Shown here piece after piece: positions 17,503-33,323 of a stretch of 64,000 nucleotides of DNA. The position numbers and the translations under genes were made by a program. The notes under the pieces were generated by a model. That model ran no database searches. It saw nothing but the letters and a program-made list of their open reading frames with translations, and was not told where the DNA came from. Numbering within the stretch: position 1 is the stretch's first letter; every line of letters starts with the position of its first letter. This DNA comes from Solicola gregarius (GTDB lineage: Bacteria > Actinomycetota > Actinomycetes > Propionibacteriales > Nocardioidaceae): contig NZ_CP094970.1 in assembly GCF_025790165.1 (NCBI RefSeq), forward strand, positions 4,154,001 through 4,218,000. Direction: 5' to 3'.

Positions 17503-18449
17503 TGCGACACCTGCTCAGCGCCGGCGACCTCAGCCGCGACGACGCCACGGCGGTCCTCGACACCGCCCAGGAGATGCTGTCGATCGCGAGCAGGCCGATC
17601 AAGAAGCTGCCCACCCTGCGCGGCCGTACGGTCGTGAACCTGTTCTTCGAGGACTCCACGCGTACGCGCATCTCCTTCGAGGCGGCGGCCAAGCGGTTGT
17701 CGGCCGACGTCATCAACTTCTCGGCAAAGGGCTCGAGTGTTTCCAAGGGCGAGAGCCTGAAGGACACCGCGCTCACCCTGCAGGCGATGGGGGCCGATGC
17801 CGTCGTCGTGCGTCATCATGGCTCCGGCGCGCCGCACCGGCTCGCGAACGCCGCGTGGATCGACGGCGCGATCGTCAACGCGGGCGACGGTACGCACGAG
17901 CACCCGACCCAGGCGTTGCTCGACGCGTTCACGATGCGTCAGCATCTCGGCCCTCTCGACGGGGCGAACATCACGATCGTCGGCGACGTCCTGCACTCGC
18001 GTGTTGCGCGGTCCAACGCGCTGTTGCTGGAGACGCTCGGCGCCAACGTCACCCTGGTGGCCCCGCCGACCCTGTTGCCGGTGGGCGTCGCCAGCTGGCC
18101 GGTCGACACCGAGTACGACCTCGACGCCGCACTGGAGAAGGCCGACGGGGTGATGATGCTGCGCGTGCAGCGGGAGCGGATGAACGCCGCGTTCTTCCCG
18201 AGCGCGCGCGAGTACAGCCGCCGCTACGGCCTCGATGCGCGACGGATGGCGCGCCTGCCCGAGCATGCGATCGTCATGCACCCCGGCCCGATGAACCGCG
18301 GCATGGAGATCACCGCCGACGTCGCCGACTCCGACCGTTCGGTGATCGTCGAGCAGGTCACCAACGGAGTGGCGGTGCGCATGGCCGTGCTTTACCTGTT
18401 ACTGAGCGGGGAACGTCCGGCCGAACCAACCGAGGAGCCACAGGCCTGA
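17499..18449 (+). CDS. pyrB: Aspartate carbamoyltransferase catalytic subunit
   Basis: A 316-residue enzyme condensing carbamoyl phosphate with aspartate. The carbamoyl-phosphate site [13 protein letters not shown] (near residue 50), the [40 protein letters not shown] and [12 protein letters not shown] motifs are all present. There is no pyrI regulatory subunit, as expected in actinobacteria. ATGATG at the start offers 17499 or 17502; the first overlaps pyrR. Confidence 0.97.
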   Translation: MMRHLLSAGDLSRDDATAVLDTAQEMLSIASRPIKKLPTLRGRTVVNLFFEDSTRTRISFEAAAKRLSADVINFSAKGSSVSKGESLKDTALTLQAMGADAVVVRHHGSGAPHRLANAAWIDGAIVNAGDGTHEHPTQALLDAFTMRQHLGPLDGANITIVGDVLHSRVARSNALLLETLGANVTLVAPPTLLPVGVASWPVDTEYDLDAALEKADGVMMLRVQRERMNAAFFPSAREYSRRYGLDARRMARLPEHAIVMHPGPMNRGMEITADVADSDRSVIVEQVTNGVAVRMAVLYLLLSGERPAEPTEEPQA

Positions 18450-18461
18450 TGACACGGAGCG

Positions 18462-18490
18462 GCGAGGAACGAAGCGAGGAACGAGCGTAG
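18462..18490 (+). repeat. GAGGAACGA-type short repeat, copy 1
   Basis: Two tandem 12-mers, GCGAGGAACGAA and GCGAGGAACGAG, fill the pyrB-pyrC gap and run into the pyrC GTG start. The 17-mer GCGAGGAACGAGCGTAG (18474-18490) recurs exactly at 25093-25109. Confidence 0.8.
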
Positions 18491-19797
18491 TGACAAGCGT
18501 GACCAACGAACACAGCCTGATCCGTGGCGCCCGACCCCTCGGTGGCGACCCGTCCGACGTACGCATCCGAGACGGCGTGTTCGTCGAGATCGGCGCCGAC
18601 CTCGATGCGGGCGACGCGACGGTGGTCGAGGCCAGGGACCTGATCGCACTGCCGGGCCTTGTCGACATCCACACCCATCTGCGCGAGCCCGGCCGCGAGG
18701 ACGCCGAGACCGTCGAGTCCGGTACGCGAGCGGCCGCGCGCGGCGGGTATACCTGCGTGTTCGCGATGGCCAACACAGATCCGGTCGCCGACACCGCCGG
18801 CGTCGTCGAGCAGGTGTGGCGGCTCGGTCGCGAGGCCGGTCACTGCGATGTCCAGCCCATCGGTGCCGTGACGATCGGCCTGGAAGGGGAGCGCCTCGCC
18901 GAGCTCGGGGCGATGGCGGAGTCGGCCGCGGCCGTACGGGTGTTCTCCGACGACGGCAAGTGCGTCAGCGACGCCCTGCTGATGCGCCGGGCGCTGGAGT
19001 ACGTGAAGGCGTTCGACGGCGTGGTGGCCCAGCATGCGCAGGAGCCGCGCCTGACGAAGGACGCTCAGATGAATGAGGGCGACGTCTCCGGGCAGCTCGG
19101 CATGACCGGATGGCCCGCGGTCGCCGAGGAGGCGATCATCGCCCGCGACTCGCTGCTCGCGGCGCATGTCGGCTCCCGGCTCCATGTCTGCCACCTGTCG
19201 ACGCGGGGCTCGGTCGAGCTGGTCCGCTCGGCGAAGGCCAAGGGCTGGAACGTCACGGCGGAGGTCACCCCCCACCACCTGCTGCTGACCGACGAGCTCG
19301 CCCGCTCGTACGACCCGATCTACAAGGTCAACCCGCCGCTGCGTACGGCCGACGACGTCGCCGCGGTACGCGAGGGGCTGGCCGACGGCACGATCGACTG
19401 CGTCGGCACCGACCACGCACCGCACCCGATGGAGGACAAGGAGTGCGAGTGGAGTGCTGCGGCGTTCGGCATGCTCGGGCTCGAGACCGCCCTCTCGGTG
19501 GTGCAGCACACGATGGTCGACACCGGGCTGCTGACCTGGGAGCAGGTGGCCGACCGGATGTCCGCCGCACCCGCACGGATCGGTCGAGTGAGCGTCGAGC
19601 ACGGCCGCGGCATCGTCGTCGGTGAGCCGGCCAACCTCACGTTGTACGACCCGTCGACGACCCGGGTGATCGATCCGGCAGACACGGCATCGCAGTCGCG
19701 CAACAACCCGTACGCCGGGCTGGAGCTCCCGGGCACGGTCGTCGAGACGTACCTCCGCGGTGTGCGGACCCACGAGCACGAGAGGGCGACGGCGTGA
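18490..19797 (+). CDS. pyrC: Dihydroorotase, class I
   Basis: A 435-residue zinc amidohydrolase closing carbamoyl-aspartate to dihydroorotate. Metal-binding motifs are [13 protein letters not shown] (HxH), [19 protein letters not shown] and [10 protein letters not shown]. Length fits the class I enzyme. The GTG start at 18490 lies inside a short dispersed repeat and no clear Shine-Dalgarno precedes it; GGAACGAG is the only purine-rich stretch. Its stop overlaps carA (GTGA). The small membrane-protein gene that in Streptomyces lies between pyrC and carA is absent here. Confidence 0.96.
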   Translation: MTSVTNEHSLIRGARPLGGDPSDVRIRDGVFVEIGADLDAGDATVVEARDLIALPGLVDIHTHLREPGREDAETVESGTRAAARGGYTCVFAMANTDPVADTAGVVEQVWRLGREAGHCDVQPIGAVTIGLEGERLAELGAMAESAAAVRVFSDDGKCVSDALLMRRALEYVKAFDGVVAQHAQEPRLTKDAQMNEGDVSGQLGMTGWPAVAEEAIIARDSLLAAHVGSRLHVCHLSTRGSVELVRSAKAKGWNVTAEVTPHHLLLTDELARSYDPIYKVNPPLRTADDVAAVREGLADGTIDCVGTDHAPHPMEDKECEWSAAAFGMLGLETALSVVQHTMVDTGLLTWEQVADRMSAAPARIGRVSVEHGRGIVVGEPANLTLYDPSTTRVIDPADTASQSRNNPYAGLELPGTVVETYLRGVRTHEHERATA

Positions 19798-20911
19798 CAG
19801 CTGTGCTGGTACTGGAAGACGGTCGAGTCTTCCGCGGTGATGCGTACGGGGCGATCGGCGAGACGATCGGCGAGGGGGTGTTCGCGACCGGCATGACCGG
19901 CTACCAGGAGACGCTGACCGATCCGTCGTACCGGCGCCAGGTCGTGGTGATGACGGCCCCGCACATCGGCAACACCGGCGTCAACGACGAGGACGACGAG
20001 TCGGACCGCATCTGGGTCGCCGGATACGTCGTGCGCGACCCCGCGCGCATACACAGCAGCTGGCGGGCGACCGACGACCTGGGGGCCAGGCTCGAGCGCG
20101 ACGGAGTCGTGGGCATCTCCGGGCTAGATACTCGGGCGCTCACCCGCCACCTGCGCGAGCGGGGTGCGATGCGCGTCGGCATCTCGTCGGCGTCCGGCAC
20201 GGTCGAGGACCTGCTCGAGCGCGTACGCGAGGCGCCACGGATGGCCGGCGCCGACCTCGCGGGCGAGGTGACGACGGGGGAGTCGTACGTCGTGCCGGCG
20301 CAGGGCGAGAAGCGGTTCACGGTGGCGGCGATCGACCTGGGCATCAAGGGCATGACGCCCCGGTTGCTTTCCGAGCGCGGAGTCGAGGTGCACGTGCTGG
20401 CCTCGACCGCCTCGATCGACGACGTGCTGGCGATCGAGCCGGACGGCGTCTTCATGTCCAACGGGCCCGGAGACCCGGAGGCGTCCGTCGACGCGGTCGC
20501 GCTGCTGCGCGAGGTGCTGACGCGGCGCATCCCGTACTTCGGTATCTGCTTCGGCAACCAGATGTTCGGCCGGGCGCTCGGGTTCGACACCTACAAGCTG
20601 AAGTACGGCCATCGAGGCATCAACCAGCCGGTGATCGACAAGACGACCGGTCGGGTCGAGATCACGTCGCAGAACCACGGCTTCGCGGTCGACATGCCGA
20701 CCGATGCGCCCGTACGCACGGAGTTCGGCACCGCGACGGTGACGCACGTCTCGCTGAACGACGGCGTGGTCGAGGGGCTCGCGCTCACGGATGCGCCGGC
20801 GTTCAGCGTGCAGTACCACCCCGAGGCGGCCGCCGGGCCGCACGACTCCGCGTACCTGTTCGACAGGTTTGCCGACCTGATGCGCGAAGCCAAGCAAGGA
20901 GCGACGACCTG

Positions 20912-20912
<1 letters not shown>
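19794..20912 (+). CDS. carA: Carbamoyl-phosphate synthase small subunit (glutaminase)
   Basis: A 372-residue subunit hydrolysing glutamine to supply ammonia to CarB. The C-terminal class I glutaminase has the nucleophile in [16 protein letters not shown] and the His/Glu pair in [13 protein letters not shown]. The usual H after the nucleophile elbow (GHQ) is N, as I recall for other actinobacteria. The N-terminal domain shows [24 protein letters not shown] start overlaps pyrC; the stop overlaps carB by one base. Confidence 0.96.
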
Positions 20913-24219
<3,307 letters not shown>

Positions 24220-24223
<4 letters not shown>

Positions 24224-25143
24224 CGTCGGGCACCGGAGCTGTGCAGGGGGGTGCTCTCCAGGTGAAGGGCGAGGTCGTGTCGTTGAAGCCGGTCGGCGAC
24301 TACCTCCACCTGACGATGACCGCTCCGGGTGTCGCGGAGCGCATGCGCCCCGGCAACTTCGTGGCGTTGTCCGTCGGCGGAGAGCAGTCGGCGATGTTGC
24401 TGCGCCGGGCGTTCTCGATCTATCGGGCGCAGGCGAGTACACGCGGCGGGACGGTCGAGATCGTTTTTGCCGAGCACGGTAAGGGCACCCGCTGGATGAC
24501 CCGCCTCGCGCCGAAGGACACGATCGACGTCGTCGGCCCGCTCGGGCGGCCGTTCGCGCTGCCGAAGCAGCCCGTTGCGTGCACATTGGTCGGCGGCGGA
24601 TACGGCATGGCCCCGATGTTCAGCCTCGCCGAACGGCTACGTGCGCGAGGTTGCTCGGTGCACATGCTGATCGGCGCGGCGAGTGAGTCGCGCCTGTTCG
24701 GGGCGCTGGAGGCGAGCCGCGCCGCATCGTCGGTGCGCATCACCACCGAGGACGGTTCGATGGGCCATCGCGGGCGCGTCACCGACGTACTCCCGGACCT
24801 GATCGACAAGACCGGCTCCGATGTCGTGTACGCGTGCGGGCCGATGCCGATGCTGCAAGCGGTCTCGGCCGTCGCCGACGAGCACGGGGCGCACAGCCAG
24901 TGTGCGGTCGAGGAGACGATGGCGTGCGGCGTGGGAGTGTGTATGACGTGTGTGCTTCCCGTACGCGGTGACGACGGCGTGATCCGGATGGTGCGCTCCT
25001 GCGTCGAGGGCCCGGTGTTCCGGGGCGACCGGGTGTTGTGGGACGACGTCGGCACGATTCCGGACGGCACCCTCGGAGCGGCGAACCGCGGCGCGAGGAA
25101 CGAGCGTAGCGATGCGCGCGACCACGGACGGAGCGCACCGTGA
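24220..25143 (+). CDS. pyrK: Dihydroorotate dehydrogenase electron-transfer subunit
   Basis: A 307-residue FAD/[2Fe-2S] protein passing electrons from PyrD to NAD+. An N-terminal ferredoxin-reductase-like FAD domain contains LRRAFSIYR. The NAD-binding domain has [15 protein letters not shown]. The [2Fe-2S] site is built from [13 protein letters not shown] and a later RSCVEGP. GTG 24220 was chosen as start because it overlaps the carB stop. The extra C-terminal tail ([17 protein letters not shown]) is encoded by a dispersed short repeat and has no obvious function. With pyrD it forms a class 1B complex. Confidence 0.93.
25093..25109 (+). repeat. GAGGAACGA-type short repeat, copy 2, inside the pyrK 3' end
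   Basis: An exact 17-nt copy of 18474-18490 (GCGAGGAACGAGCGTAG). Here it is translated and supplies the ARNERS part of the PyrK tail. Confidence 0.8.
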
Positions 25144-25198
25144 GCCGGGCGTTTGCGCGGGGACACGCCGGCGTGTCGCACCCGAACGTCCGGCCCAC
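25140..25198. repeat. GC-rich palindrome, member of an intergenic family (upstream of pyrD)
   Basis: A 59-bp imperfect palindrome. The left arm starts GTGAGCCGGGCGTT and ends GACACGCC; the right arm is GGCGTGTC, then AACGTCCGGCCCAC, with one bulge and a few mismatches. It fills the pyrK-pyrD gap and ends 17 nt before the pyrD start. Confidence 0.88.
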
Positions 25199-25215
25199 AG
25201 TGAGGAGGAGGCGAG

Positions 25216-26148
25216 ATGGCTGACCTGACCACGGAACTGGCGGGCGTACGCCTGCCGAACCCGGTCATGACGGCGTCCGGGTGCGCGGCCGCCGGGCAGG
25301 AGCTCGGACAGTTCTTCGATGTCACCGAGCTCGGTGCGATCGTGACGAAGTCGATCATGCGGTTTCCGCGCTCGGGCCGCCCCACTCCGCGGATGGTCGA
25401 GACCCCGTCCGGAATGCTCAACTCCATCGGACTGCAGGGCCCCGGCATCGACTCGTTTCTGGCGCGCGACCTGCCGTGGCTCGTACAGCGAGGCGCACGA
25501 CCGTTCGTGTCGATCGCGGGCTCGACGGTCGACGAGTTCGTCGAGCTCACGCGGCGGGTCGTGAACAGCCCGGGAGTGAGCGCCCTCGAGGTCAACATCT
25601 CGTGCCCGAACGTCGAGAACCGTGGGCTCGTATTCGCCTGCGACCCGATGCAGGCTGCGCGGGTGATCGAGGCAGTACGCCCGCACGTACCGGAAGGGCT
25701 TCCGATGTTCGCGAAGCTCACCCCCGACGTCACGAGCATCGTCGACGTCGCCCGGGCGGTCGCCGACGCGGGCGCGGATGGCGCCACGATGATCAACACC
25801 CTGCTCGGCATGGCGATCGACCCCGACACGCTGCGCCCGATCCTCGGCGGCGTGACCGGCGGGCTCAGCGGCCCTGCGATACGCCCGGTCGCCGTACGCG
25901 CGGTCTACCAGGTGCACGCGGCATTGCCGGAGTTCCCGGTCATCGGTGTCGGCGGTATTCGTACTGGCGCGGACGCGCTCGAGTTCGTCGCCGCGGGCGC
26001 CACGGCTGTTCAGGTGGGCACCGTGATCTTCAACGACCCGTCGGCGCCGATGCGCGTCGTACGCGAGCTGGACAGCGAGCTCGATCGCCTCGGGATCGCG
26101 TCGGTGGAGAAAGCGAGAGGTTGCGCGCACGGGGGCGTCGGACAGTGA
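25216..26148 (+). CDS. pyrD: Dihydroorotate dehydrogenase, class 1B catalytic subunit
   Basis: A 310-residue FMN enzyme oxidising dihydroorotate to orotate. Motifs are LPNPVMTASGCAAAG at the N-terminus, SIGLQGPG, LEVNISCPNVENRG near residue 130, FAKLTPDVTSI and VIGVGGIRTGADALEFVAAGATAVQVGT. The class 1B assignment follows from the adjacent pyrK and the lack of an N-terminal membrane helix. AGGAGGAGGCGAG precedes the ATG. The upstream gap is filled by a palindromic repeat. Confidence 0.95.
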   Translation: MADLTTELAGVRLPNPVMTASGCAAAGQELGQFFDVTELGAIVTKSIMRFPRSGRPTPRMVETPSGMLNSIGLQGPGIDSFLARDLPWLVQRGARPFVSIAGSTVDEFVELTRRVVNSPGVSALEVNISCPNVENRGLVFACDPMQAARVIEAVRPHVPEGLPMFAKLTPDVTSIVDVARAVADAGADGATMINTLLGMAIDPDTLRPILGGVTGGLSGPAIRPVAVRAVYQVHAALPEFPVIGVGGIRTGADALEFVAAGATAVQVGTVIFNDPSAPMRVVRELDSELDRLGIASVEKARGCAHGGVGQ

Positions 26149-26294
26149 GCGGGGTCAGGCGCCCGATCCGGCAAGGCGCAGGAGTGAGATTGGAGTGGGT
26201 CCTCCCATGAGCGACTGCAACGTAGCCGGTCGGGATGTCTGGGCTCGCGAGCCCGGCGATTCCCCGTGCGCGCGACCTCTTGGAGGTTGTGCAC

Positions 26295-27113
26295 ATGGGT
26301 GAGACGTTCGGTGCCCGCCTGCGGGCGGCGATCGAGAAGCGCGGGCGGCTGTGCGTCGGCATCGACCCGCATGCCGCACTGCTGGCCGAGTGGGGGCTCA
26401 GTGATGACGCGCGTGGGCTCGAGACGTTCGCGATGACGGCGGTCGACGCGCTCGCCGGTGAGGTCGCCGTGCTGAAGCCGCAGTCGGCGTTCTTCGAGCG
26501 GCATGGCGCGGCGGGCATCGCGGTGCTGGAGCGGACCGTACGAGAGGCGCGCGACGCCGGTGCGCTCGTCCTGCTCGATGTGAAGCGCGGCGACATCGGC
26601 TCGACGGCGGCGGCGTACGCGGACGCGTACCTGCACCCGGAGTCGCCGATCTCCTGCGATGCGATCACGGTGAGCCCGTACCTCGGGTTCGGGTCGCTCG
26701 ACCCGTTCCTCGACGCCGCCGACCGCTACGGTCGAGGCGTCTTCGTGCTGGCGCTGACGTCCAACCCCGAGGGCCCGGAGGTGCAGCATGCCCGGGTCGA
26801 GGGCGGCACCGTCGCCGGCTCGGTGCTGGCGCAGATCGCGCTCCGAAACGGCGGTGCAGATCCCCTCGGGTCGATCGGCGCGGTTGTCGGCGCGACGATC
26901 GGCGACCTGTCGGAGGAGGTGGCCATCAACGGTCCGCTGCTCGTACCCGGTCTCGGCGCCCAGGGTGGTACGCCCGCCGACCTGCGCCGGCTGTTCGGCG
27001 ACGTGTACGCGAACGTGCTGCCCGCGACGGCGCGGGCAGTGCTCGCGGCAGGGCCGGAGGTGTCGGCGCTGCGCGACGCGGCGCGGCGTACGGCCGTCGA
27101 GACCTCTCGGTGA
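26295..27113 (+). CDS. pyrF: Orotidine-5'-phosphate decarboxylase, PyrF type 2
   Basis: A 272-residue enzyme decarboxylating OMP to UMP, the last step of the pathway. The catalytic LLDVKRGDIGSTAAAYADAYL segment and the opening RGRLCVGIDPHAALL mark the longer actinobacterial/myxobacterial type. ATG 26295 was chosen because TTGGAGG lies 8 nt upstream; an in-frame ATG 60 nt earlier lacks this. The 146-nt gap after pyrD contains no recognisable gene. The pyrE gene is not in the window. Confidence 0.93.
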   Translation: MGETFGARLRAAIEKRGRLCVGIDPHAALLAEWGLSDDARGLETFAMTAVDALAGEVAVLKPQSAFFERHGAAGIAVLERTVREARDAGALVLLDVKRGDIGSTAAAYADAYLHPESPISCDAITVSPYLGFGSLDPFLDAADRYGRGVFVLALTSNPEGPEVQHARVEGGTVAGSVLAQIALRNGGADPLGSIGAVVGATIGDLSEEVAINGPLLVPGLGAQGGTPADLRRLFGDVYANVLPATARAVLAAGPEVSALRDAARRTAVETSR

Positions 27114-27139
27114 CACGCGTCGGCTCACTCTGACGCGTG
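27114..27139 (+). terminator. Hairpin after pyrF
   Basis: CACGCGTC (27114-27121) pairs with GACGCGTG (27132-27139) around a 10-nt loop, directly after the pyrF stop. It probably ends the pyr operon; no U-tract. Confidence 0.6.
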
Positions 27140-27234
27140 GGCATCGGCAGGCAGAACCGAGTGCCCTCCGGAAACCTCTCATGGGGCGAGGACTCCGGGG
27201 GCGGCAGGCGACGCCGGGGTGGCATGCTGACGGC

Positions 27235-27624
27235 ATGATCGAGTACTTCGAGCGGCCAGCCGGGCTCGGCCCGACCAATGGCTACAGCCACGCAGTCGGT
27301 GCAACGGGTCGGTTCGTTGCGGTCTCAGGCCAACTCCCCACAGACGAAGACGGCCACCTGGTCTCGTCGAAGACGCGCGAACAGGCCGATCGAGTCTTTG
27401 CGAACCTCGCCACCGCGCTGCGTGCCGCATCGGCCGGTCCGGAGGATCTTTTCACGCTCACCTACTACCTCGTCGATCTCGCGGATCTCCCCGAGGTCCG
27501 TGCCGCGCGCGACGAGTTCTTCGGCGACCTCCCGCGTCCAGCATCCTCCCTCGTGCAGGTCGCGGGACTCGTCCTTCCCGATGCTCGGCTGGAGATCGAC
27601 GCCACGGCGGTCGTCAGCGCGTAG
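27235..27624 (+). CDS. RidA (YjgF/UK114) family protein
   Basis: A 129-residue protein with the RidA fold pattern: PTNGYSHAV, RFVAVSGQLPTDEDGHLV, QADRVFANLATALRAA and the C-terminal SSLVQVAGLVLPDARLEIDATAVV. RidA proteins hydrolyse reactive enamine/imine intermediates. The usual arginine that anchors the substrate carboxylate (near R105 in RidA proper) is not obvious, since the segment reads PASSLVQV, so this may be a divergent Rid subfamily with another role. The start ATG has only a weak upstream site. Confidence 0.85.
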   Translation: MIEYFERPAGLGPTNGYSHAVGATGRFVAVSGQLPTDEDGHLVSSKTREQADRVFANLATALRAASAGPEDLFTLTYYLVDLADLPEVRAARDEFFGDLPRPASSLVQVAGLVLPDARLEIDATAVVSA

Positions 27625-27685
27625 CGGCGTCTCGGCCGTGCCCGGCGTACGAGACGGAATGGTCGCAAAGTGGCTCGATCTCGTG

Positions 27686-27703
27686 TATCTTGATATCGAG
27701 ATA
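27686..27703. promoter_or_regulatory. 18-bp palindromic operator upstream of aconitase
   Basis: TATCTTGATATCGAGATA has 9-bp half sites with one mismatch and lies 133 nt before the aconitase start, in an otherwise empty 212-bp gap. Its size and symmetry fit a MarR/PecS-type site. In Streptomyces coelicolor the MarR regulator TamR acts at the aconitase promoter; identity of the sites was not checked. Confidence 0.55.
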
Positions 27704-27836
27704 CTTCTCGACGACAGATCCCCAGCAAGTTAGCCGAACCTGAACTCGCAACCGGACGGTACGCGCGCGAGGATGGACGGCGCGTACGACGCCTGCCGCC
27801 GTACGCCCGCGCAGGTACGCGAACAAGGAGAGACGA

Positions 27837-30665
<2,829 letters not shown>

Positions 30666-30666
30666 G

Positions 30667-31398
30667 TTGATCGAGGGGATCGACGCCGGAACCTTCGCCG
30701 TCCTGGCCGTCGCGGTTCTTCTCGGAGCGACGGTGCAGGGCGTCGTCGGCCTCGGCGTCGGCCTGGTGCTGGCGCCGATCGCCGGACTCGTCGACCCGTC
30801 GCTGCTGCCGGGCGTGCCGCTATGGGTCGCGCTGGCGATGCCGATGCTCACGCTGTCGCGCGACTGGCCGGACGTCGACTGGTCCGGGCTGCGGTGGGCG
30901 GTGCCGTCGCGGTGCGTCGGCACCGCGGCCGGTGTCGTCGTCGTTGCGATGGCGTCGGATCGGATGATCGGCATCGCCGTCGGAGCGATGGTTCTGGTGG
31001 CGATCACGCTGAGCGTGCGGACGATCGAGCTGCGGGTCAGCAGGCGGAGCCTTGTCGCCGCGGGTGTCGTCTCGGGCGCCACCGGCACTGCGACGTCGAT
31101 CGGCGGACCGCCGCTGGCGTTGGTGTATCAGCATCGCGATCCGCCCGTGGTACGCGGAACGCTCGGCGTGTACATGTGGCTCGGTACGGTCTTCTCGCTC
31201 GTCGGGCTCGCCGTGTCCGGAGCCCTGGTCGAGCGGGACACCTACCTCGCCCTTGCCTTGGTGCCGTTCGTGGTGGTCGGCTTCGTGGCCGCACTGCTCG
31301 TCCGTCGCTACGTACCGACGAGGCAAGTGCGGTTCGCGATGCTGGCCGTCTGCGCGTCGAGCGCGGCGATCCTCCTGGTACGCAGCCTGGCCGGCTGA
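30667..31398 (+). CDS. TauE/SafE-family membrane transporter
   Basis: A 243-residue polytopic protein with about seven hydrophobic segments. The first, GATVQGVVGLGVGLVLAP, is the TauE/SafE (DUF81) signature, and a repeat-like SGATGTATSIGGPPLALVYQH segment appears near residue 140. Family members export sulfite, sulfoacetate or other organic anions. The probable start is TTG at 30667, one base after the acnA stop; no other in-frame start keeps the first helix. Substrate unknown. Confidence 0.82.
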   Translation: MIEGIDAGTFAVLAVAVLLGATVQGVVGLGVGLVLAPIAGLVDPSLLPGVPLWVALAMPMLTLSRDWPDVDWSGLRWAVPSRCVGTAAGVVVVAMASDRMIGIAVGAMVLVAITLSVRTIELRVSRRSLVAAGVVSGATGTATSIGGPPLALVYQHRDPPVVRGTLGVYMWLGTVFSLVGLAVSGALVERDTYLALALVPFVVVGFVAALLVRRYVPTRQVRFAMLAVCASSAAILLVRSLAG

Positions 31399-31428
31399 CC
31401 GGTTACGCCCTCCACATAGGATGATCGC

Positions 31429-32304
31429 GTGCCCGACCCGTCCACCCGCGCACGCGACTCGGATCGTGACCGTGCCGTCGCGCAGCTCGACGAGGCGTAC
31501 GTCGACGGTCAGCTGAGCGATGCCGAGCGATCCCTTCGGGTTTCGCAGGCCCTTGCCGCACGTACGATCGGCGACCTCGACGGGCTCGTCGAAGACCTCC
31601 AGGGTGCGGGCTCGCCGGCGACGATCGGTCGGCGGCGCACGATCGCCGTCATCGTCGCGGCGACCGGTGCGACCGTCCTGATCGCCGTCGTGGGAGCGAT
31701 CACGGCCCTCAGCGGCGGCGACGGCGACGACCGCGCGGCCGTAGCGGAACCGGTCGAGATCCAGCAGCCGTCCAGTGCGCCGACCGCCGAGCCGACGGTC
31801 GAGCAGTCGGAGGAGCCGGAACCGGAGACGGCAGCGAAACCGCTGACGCGACAGTACTTCGAGGACTTCCGAGACGCGTATCGCAAGCGCTTCGGTGACA
31901 CCTTGATCTACGACGCTATGTATTTCGAGGACGGCAACGTCTCGTTCTCGCGGCAACTCTCGCGAGCGCGCAGGGATCTGCTCCAGGACTGGGACTGGTA
32001 CGCGGCCACGGGGTTCGAGAAGTCGATCTCGCCTCCCGCGCCGAACGTCTGGGAGTACGAGCCGCTCGACCTGTCGTCTGTTGACTACCAGAAGCTGGTG
32101 CGTCACGTGGTTCAGGGACGGAAGCACCTCGGTGTGACGCAGCCCGGGCGGTCGGTGAGGGTGTCGATGCCGCTGGACGCCGAATACGAGGAGCAGCTCA
32201 TCGAGGTGAGCGTGACGAACGAGTACAGCGACCGCGGGTGGCGTTATGTCACACTCGACGGCACCTTGGTCGAAAGTCACCCGTTCGTGGTCGGTGACCA
32301 GTGA
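31429..32304 (+). CDS. DUF1707 membrane protein, paralogue 1
   Basis: A 291-residue protein. Residues ~6-55 form a DUF1707 domain (RDSDRDRAVAQLDEAYVDGQ...LDGLVEDLQ), common in actinobacterial membrane proteins of unknown role. One membrane helix follows at about residues 66-88, then a Pro/Glu-rich linker and an extracytoplasmic domain starting YFEDFRDAYRKRFG. The architecture suggests cytoplasmic DUF1707, one membrane pass and an outside sensor-like domain. It overlaps paralogue 2 by 4 nt (GTGA). No function is known. Confidence 0.75.
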   Translation: MPDPSTRARDSDRDRAVAQLDEAYVDGQLSDAERSLRVSQALAARTIGDLDGLVEDLQGAGSPATIGRRRTIAVIVAATGATVLIAVVGAITALSGGDGDDRAAVAEPVEIQQPSSAPTAEPTVEQSEEPEPETAAKPLTRQYFEDFRDAYRKRFGDTLIYDAMYFEDGNVSFSRQLSRARRDLLQDWDWYAATGFEKSISPPAPNVWEYEPLDLSSVDYQKLVRHVVQGRKHLGVTQPGRSVRVSMPLDAEYEEQLIEVSVTNEYSDRGWRYVTLDGTLVESHPFVVGDQ

Positions 32305-33149
32305 GCGCGCAGAGTTCGGATGGGAGCGATGGCACCCGCGCCCGCGACGCCGACCGCAACCTCGCGATCGAGCTGATCGACGCGGCGTACAGCGACGGAC
32401 AGCTGACGACGACCGAGCGTGAGGATCGTTGCGCACGGGTACTGGCCGCGGAGACGCTCGGCCAGCTCCGCGCGCTCACCGGCGACCTGCAGCTGCCTTT
32501 GGTCGCGGCGCCACGCCGACGCCGACGCCGGCTTGTGCCGATCGTGATGGCCGGCGTGGTCGCGGTCGGGATCGTCGGCGCGGTCGTCATCGGTACCGGT
32601 GACGACCCGGCGACGCCGCCGCAGGAGGTGCCGAGCGCCGCACCGCAGAGATCCGAACCCGAACCGAGGCAGGAGCCGGACCCGCCGAAGGAAAAGCCGA
32701 AGGTGCTGCACTACACGCTGACGCCACGCGGTATCGAGAACTTTGTCACGGCGTATCGCAAGCAGTTCGGCACGACCAAGGCACTCGCGTTCGGGTTCGA
32801 TCGCGACAGCGTCAACGTCGTCCGCAAAGGCCGCAAACCCGCGTTGTGGCGATACGTCGATGATCGGTTCCTCGACTCGGGGTACTCCACCCGCCAGTTC
32901 GAGCCCGGCCAGATCGACATCACCGACCTGAACGTGAAGGCGGCGTTCCGGAATCTCGAGCGTATCCAGGACCGCCTCGGCTTCGAGAAGTTCCCGCAGC
33001 TGGGCATCAGCGTCGTCATCGCAAGCGGCCAGAAGGGTGCCTGGCTCGTCGCCGGCAAGGAGAGCACGAACCTATCGGAGTGCCAAGGCGACTGGATGAC
33101 CCTCGACGGAGAGGTGCGGGAGCGGCGTACCGCCTGCCCCGAATCGTGA
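32301..33149 (+). CDS. DUF1707 membrane protein, paralogue 2
   Basis: A 282-residue protein with the same layout as its upstream neighbour: DUF1707 (ARDADRNLAIELIDAAYSDG...LRALTGDLQ), a basic stretch, one helix at about residues 77-95, a Pro/Glu linker and an outside domain opening IENFVTAYRKQFGTTKALAF. The two C-terminal cysteines (SECQGDW and RRTACPES) could form a disulphide and are absent from paralogue 1. The tandem arrangement with coupled translation indicates a local duplication and possible pairing of the two proteins. Confidence 0.75.
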   Translation: MSAQSSDGSDGTRARDADRNLAIELIDAAYSDGQLTTTEREDRCARVLAAETLGQLRALTGDLQLPLVAAPRRRRRRLVPIVMAGVVAVGIVGAVVIGTGDDPATPPQEVPSAAPQRSEPEPRQEPDPPKEKPKVLHYTLTPRGIENFVTAYRKQFGTTKALAFGFDRDSVNVVRKGRKPALWRYVDDRFLDSGYSTRQFEPGQIDITDLNVKAAFRNLERIQDRLGFEKFPQLGISVVIASGQKGAWLVAGKESTNLSECQGDWMTLDGEVRERRTACPES

Positions 33150-33323
33150 CCTCCGACGAGTCGACGACCAACGCGCCGGCCGCCCGGGTGAAACCCGATC
33201 GGAACCACGGGTAGAGTCTCCCGCGGTCCGAACGCGTGACACAACGTAGTGCGCCGCGTACGTACAGACATCGATCGGGGCTTGCTGTGCAACCTCGCGA
33301 CGTGCCGAGACGTCAGGGAACCT

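Noticed and set aside
26207-26302. A 31-codon open frame starting ATG after GGAGTGGGT, overlapping the pyrF start
   Set aside because: No similarity or conserved feature is recognised. It could be a leader peptide (it contains four cysteines), but evidence is too thin to annotate.
33249-33323. A 25-residue N-terminal extension of the large glycosyltransferase from GTG 33249
   Set aside because: The extension lacks a good ribosome site and resembles non-coding sequence; GTG 33324 has AGGGA upstream and starts close to the GT2 domain.
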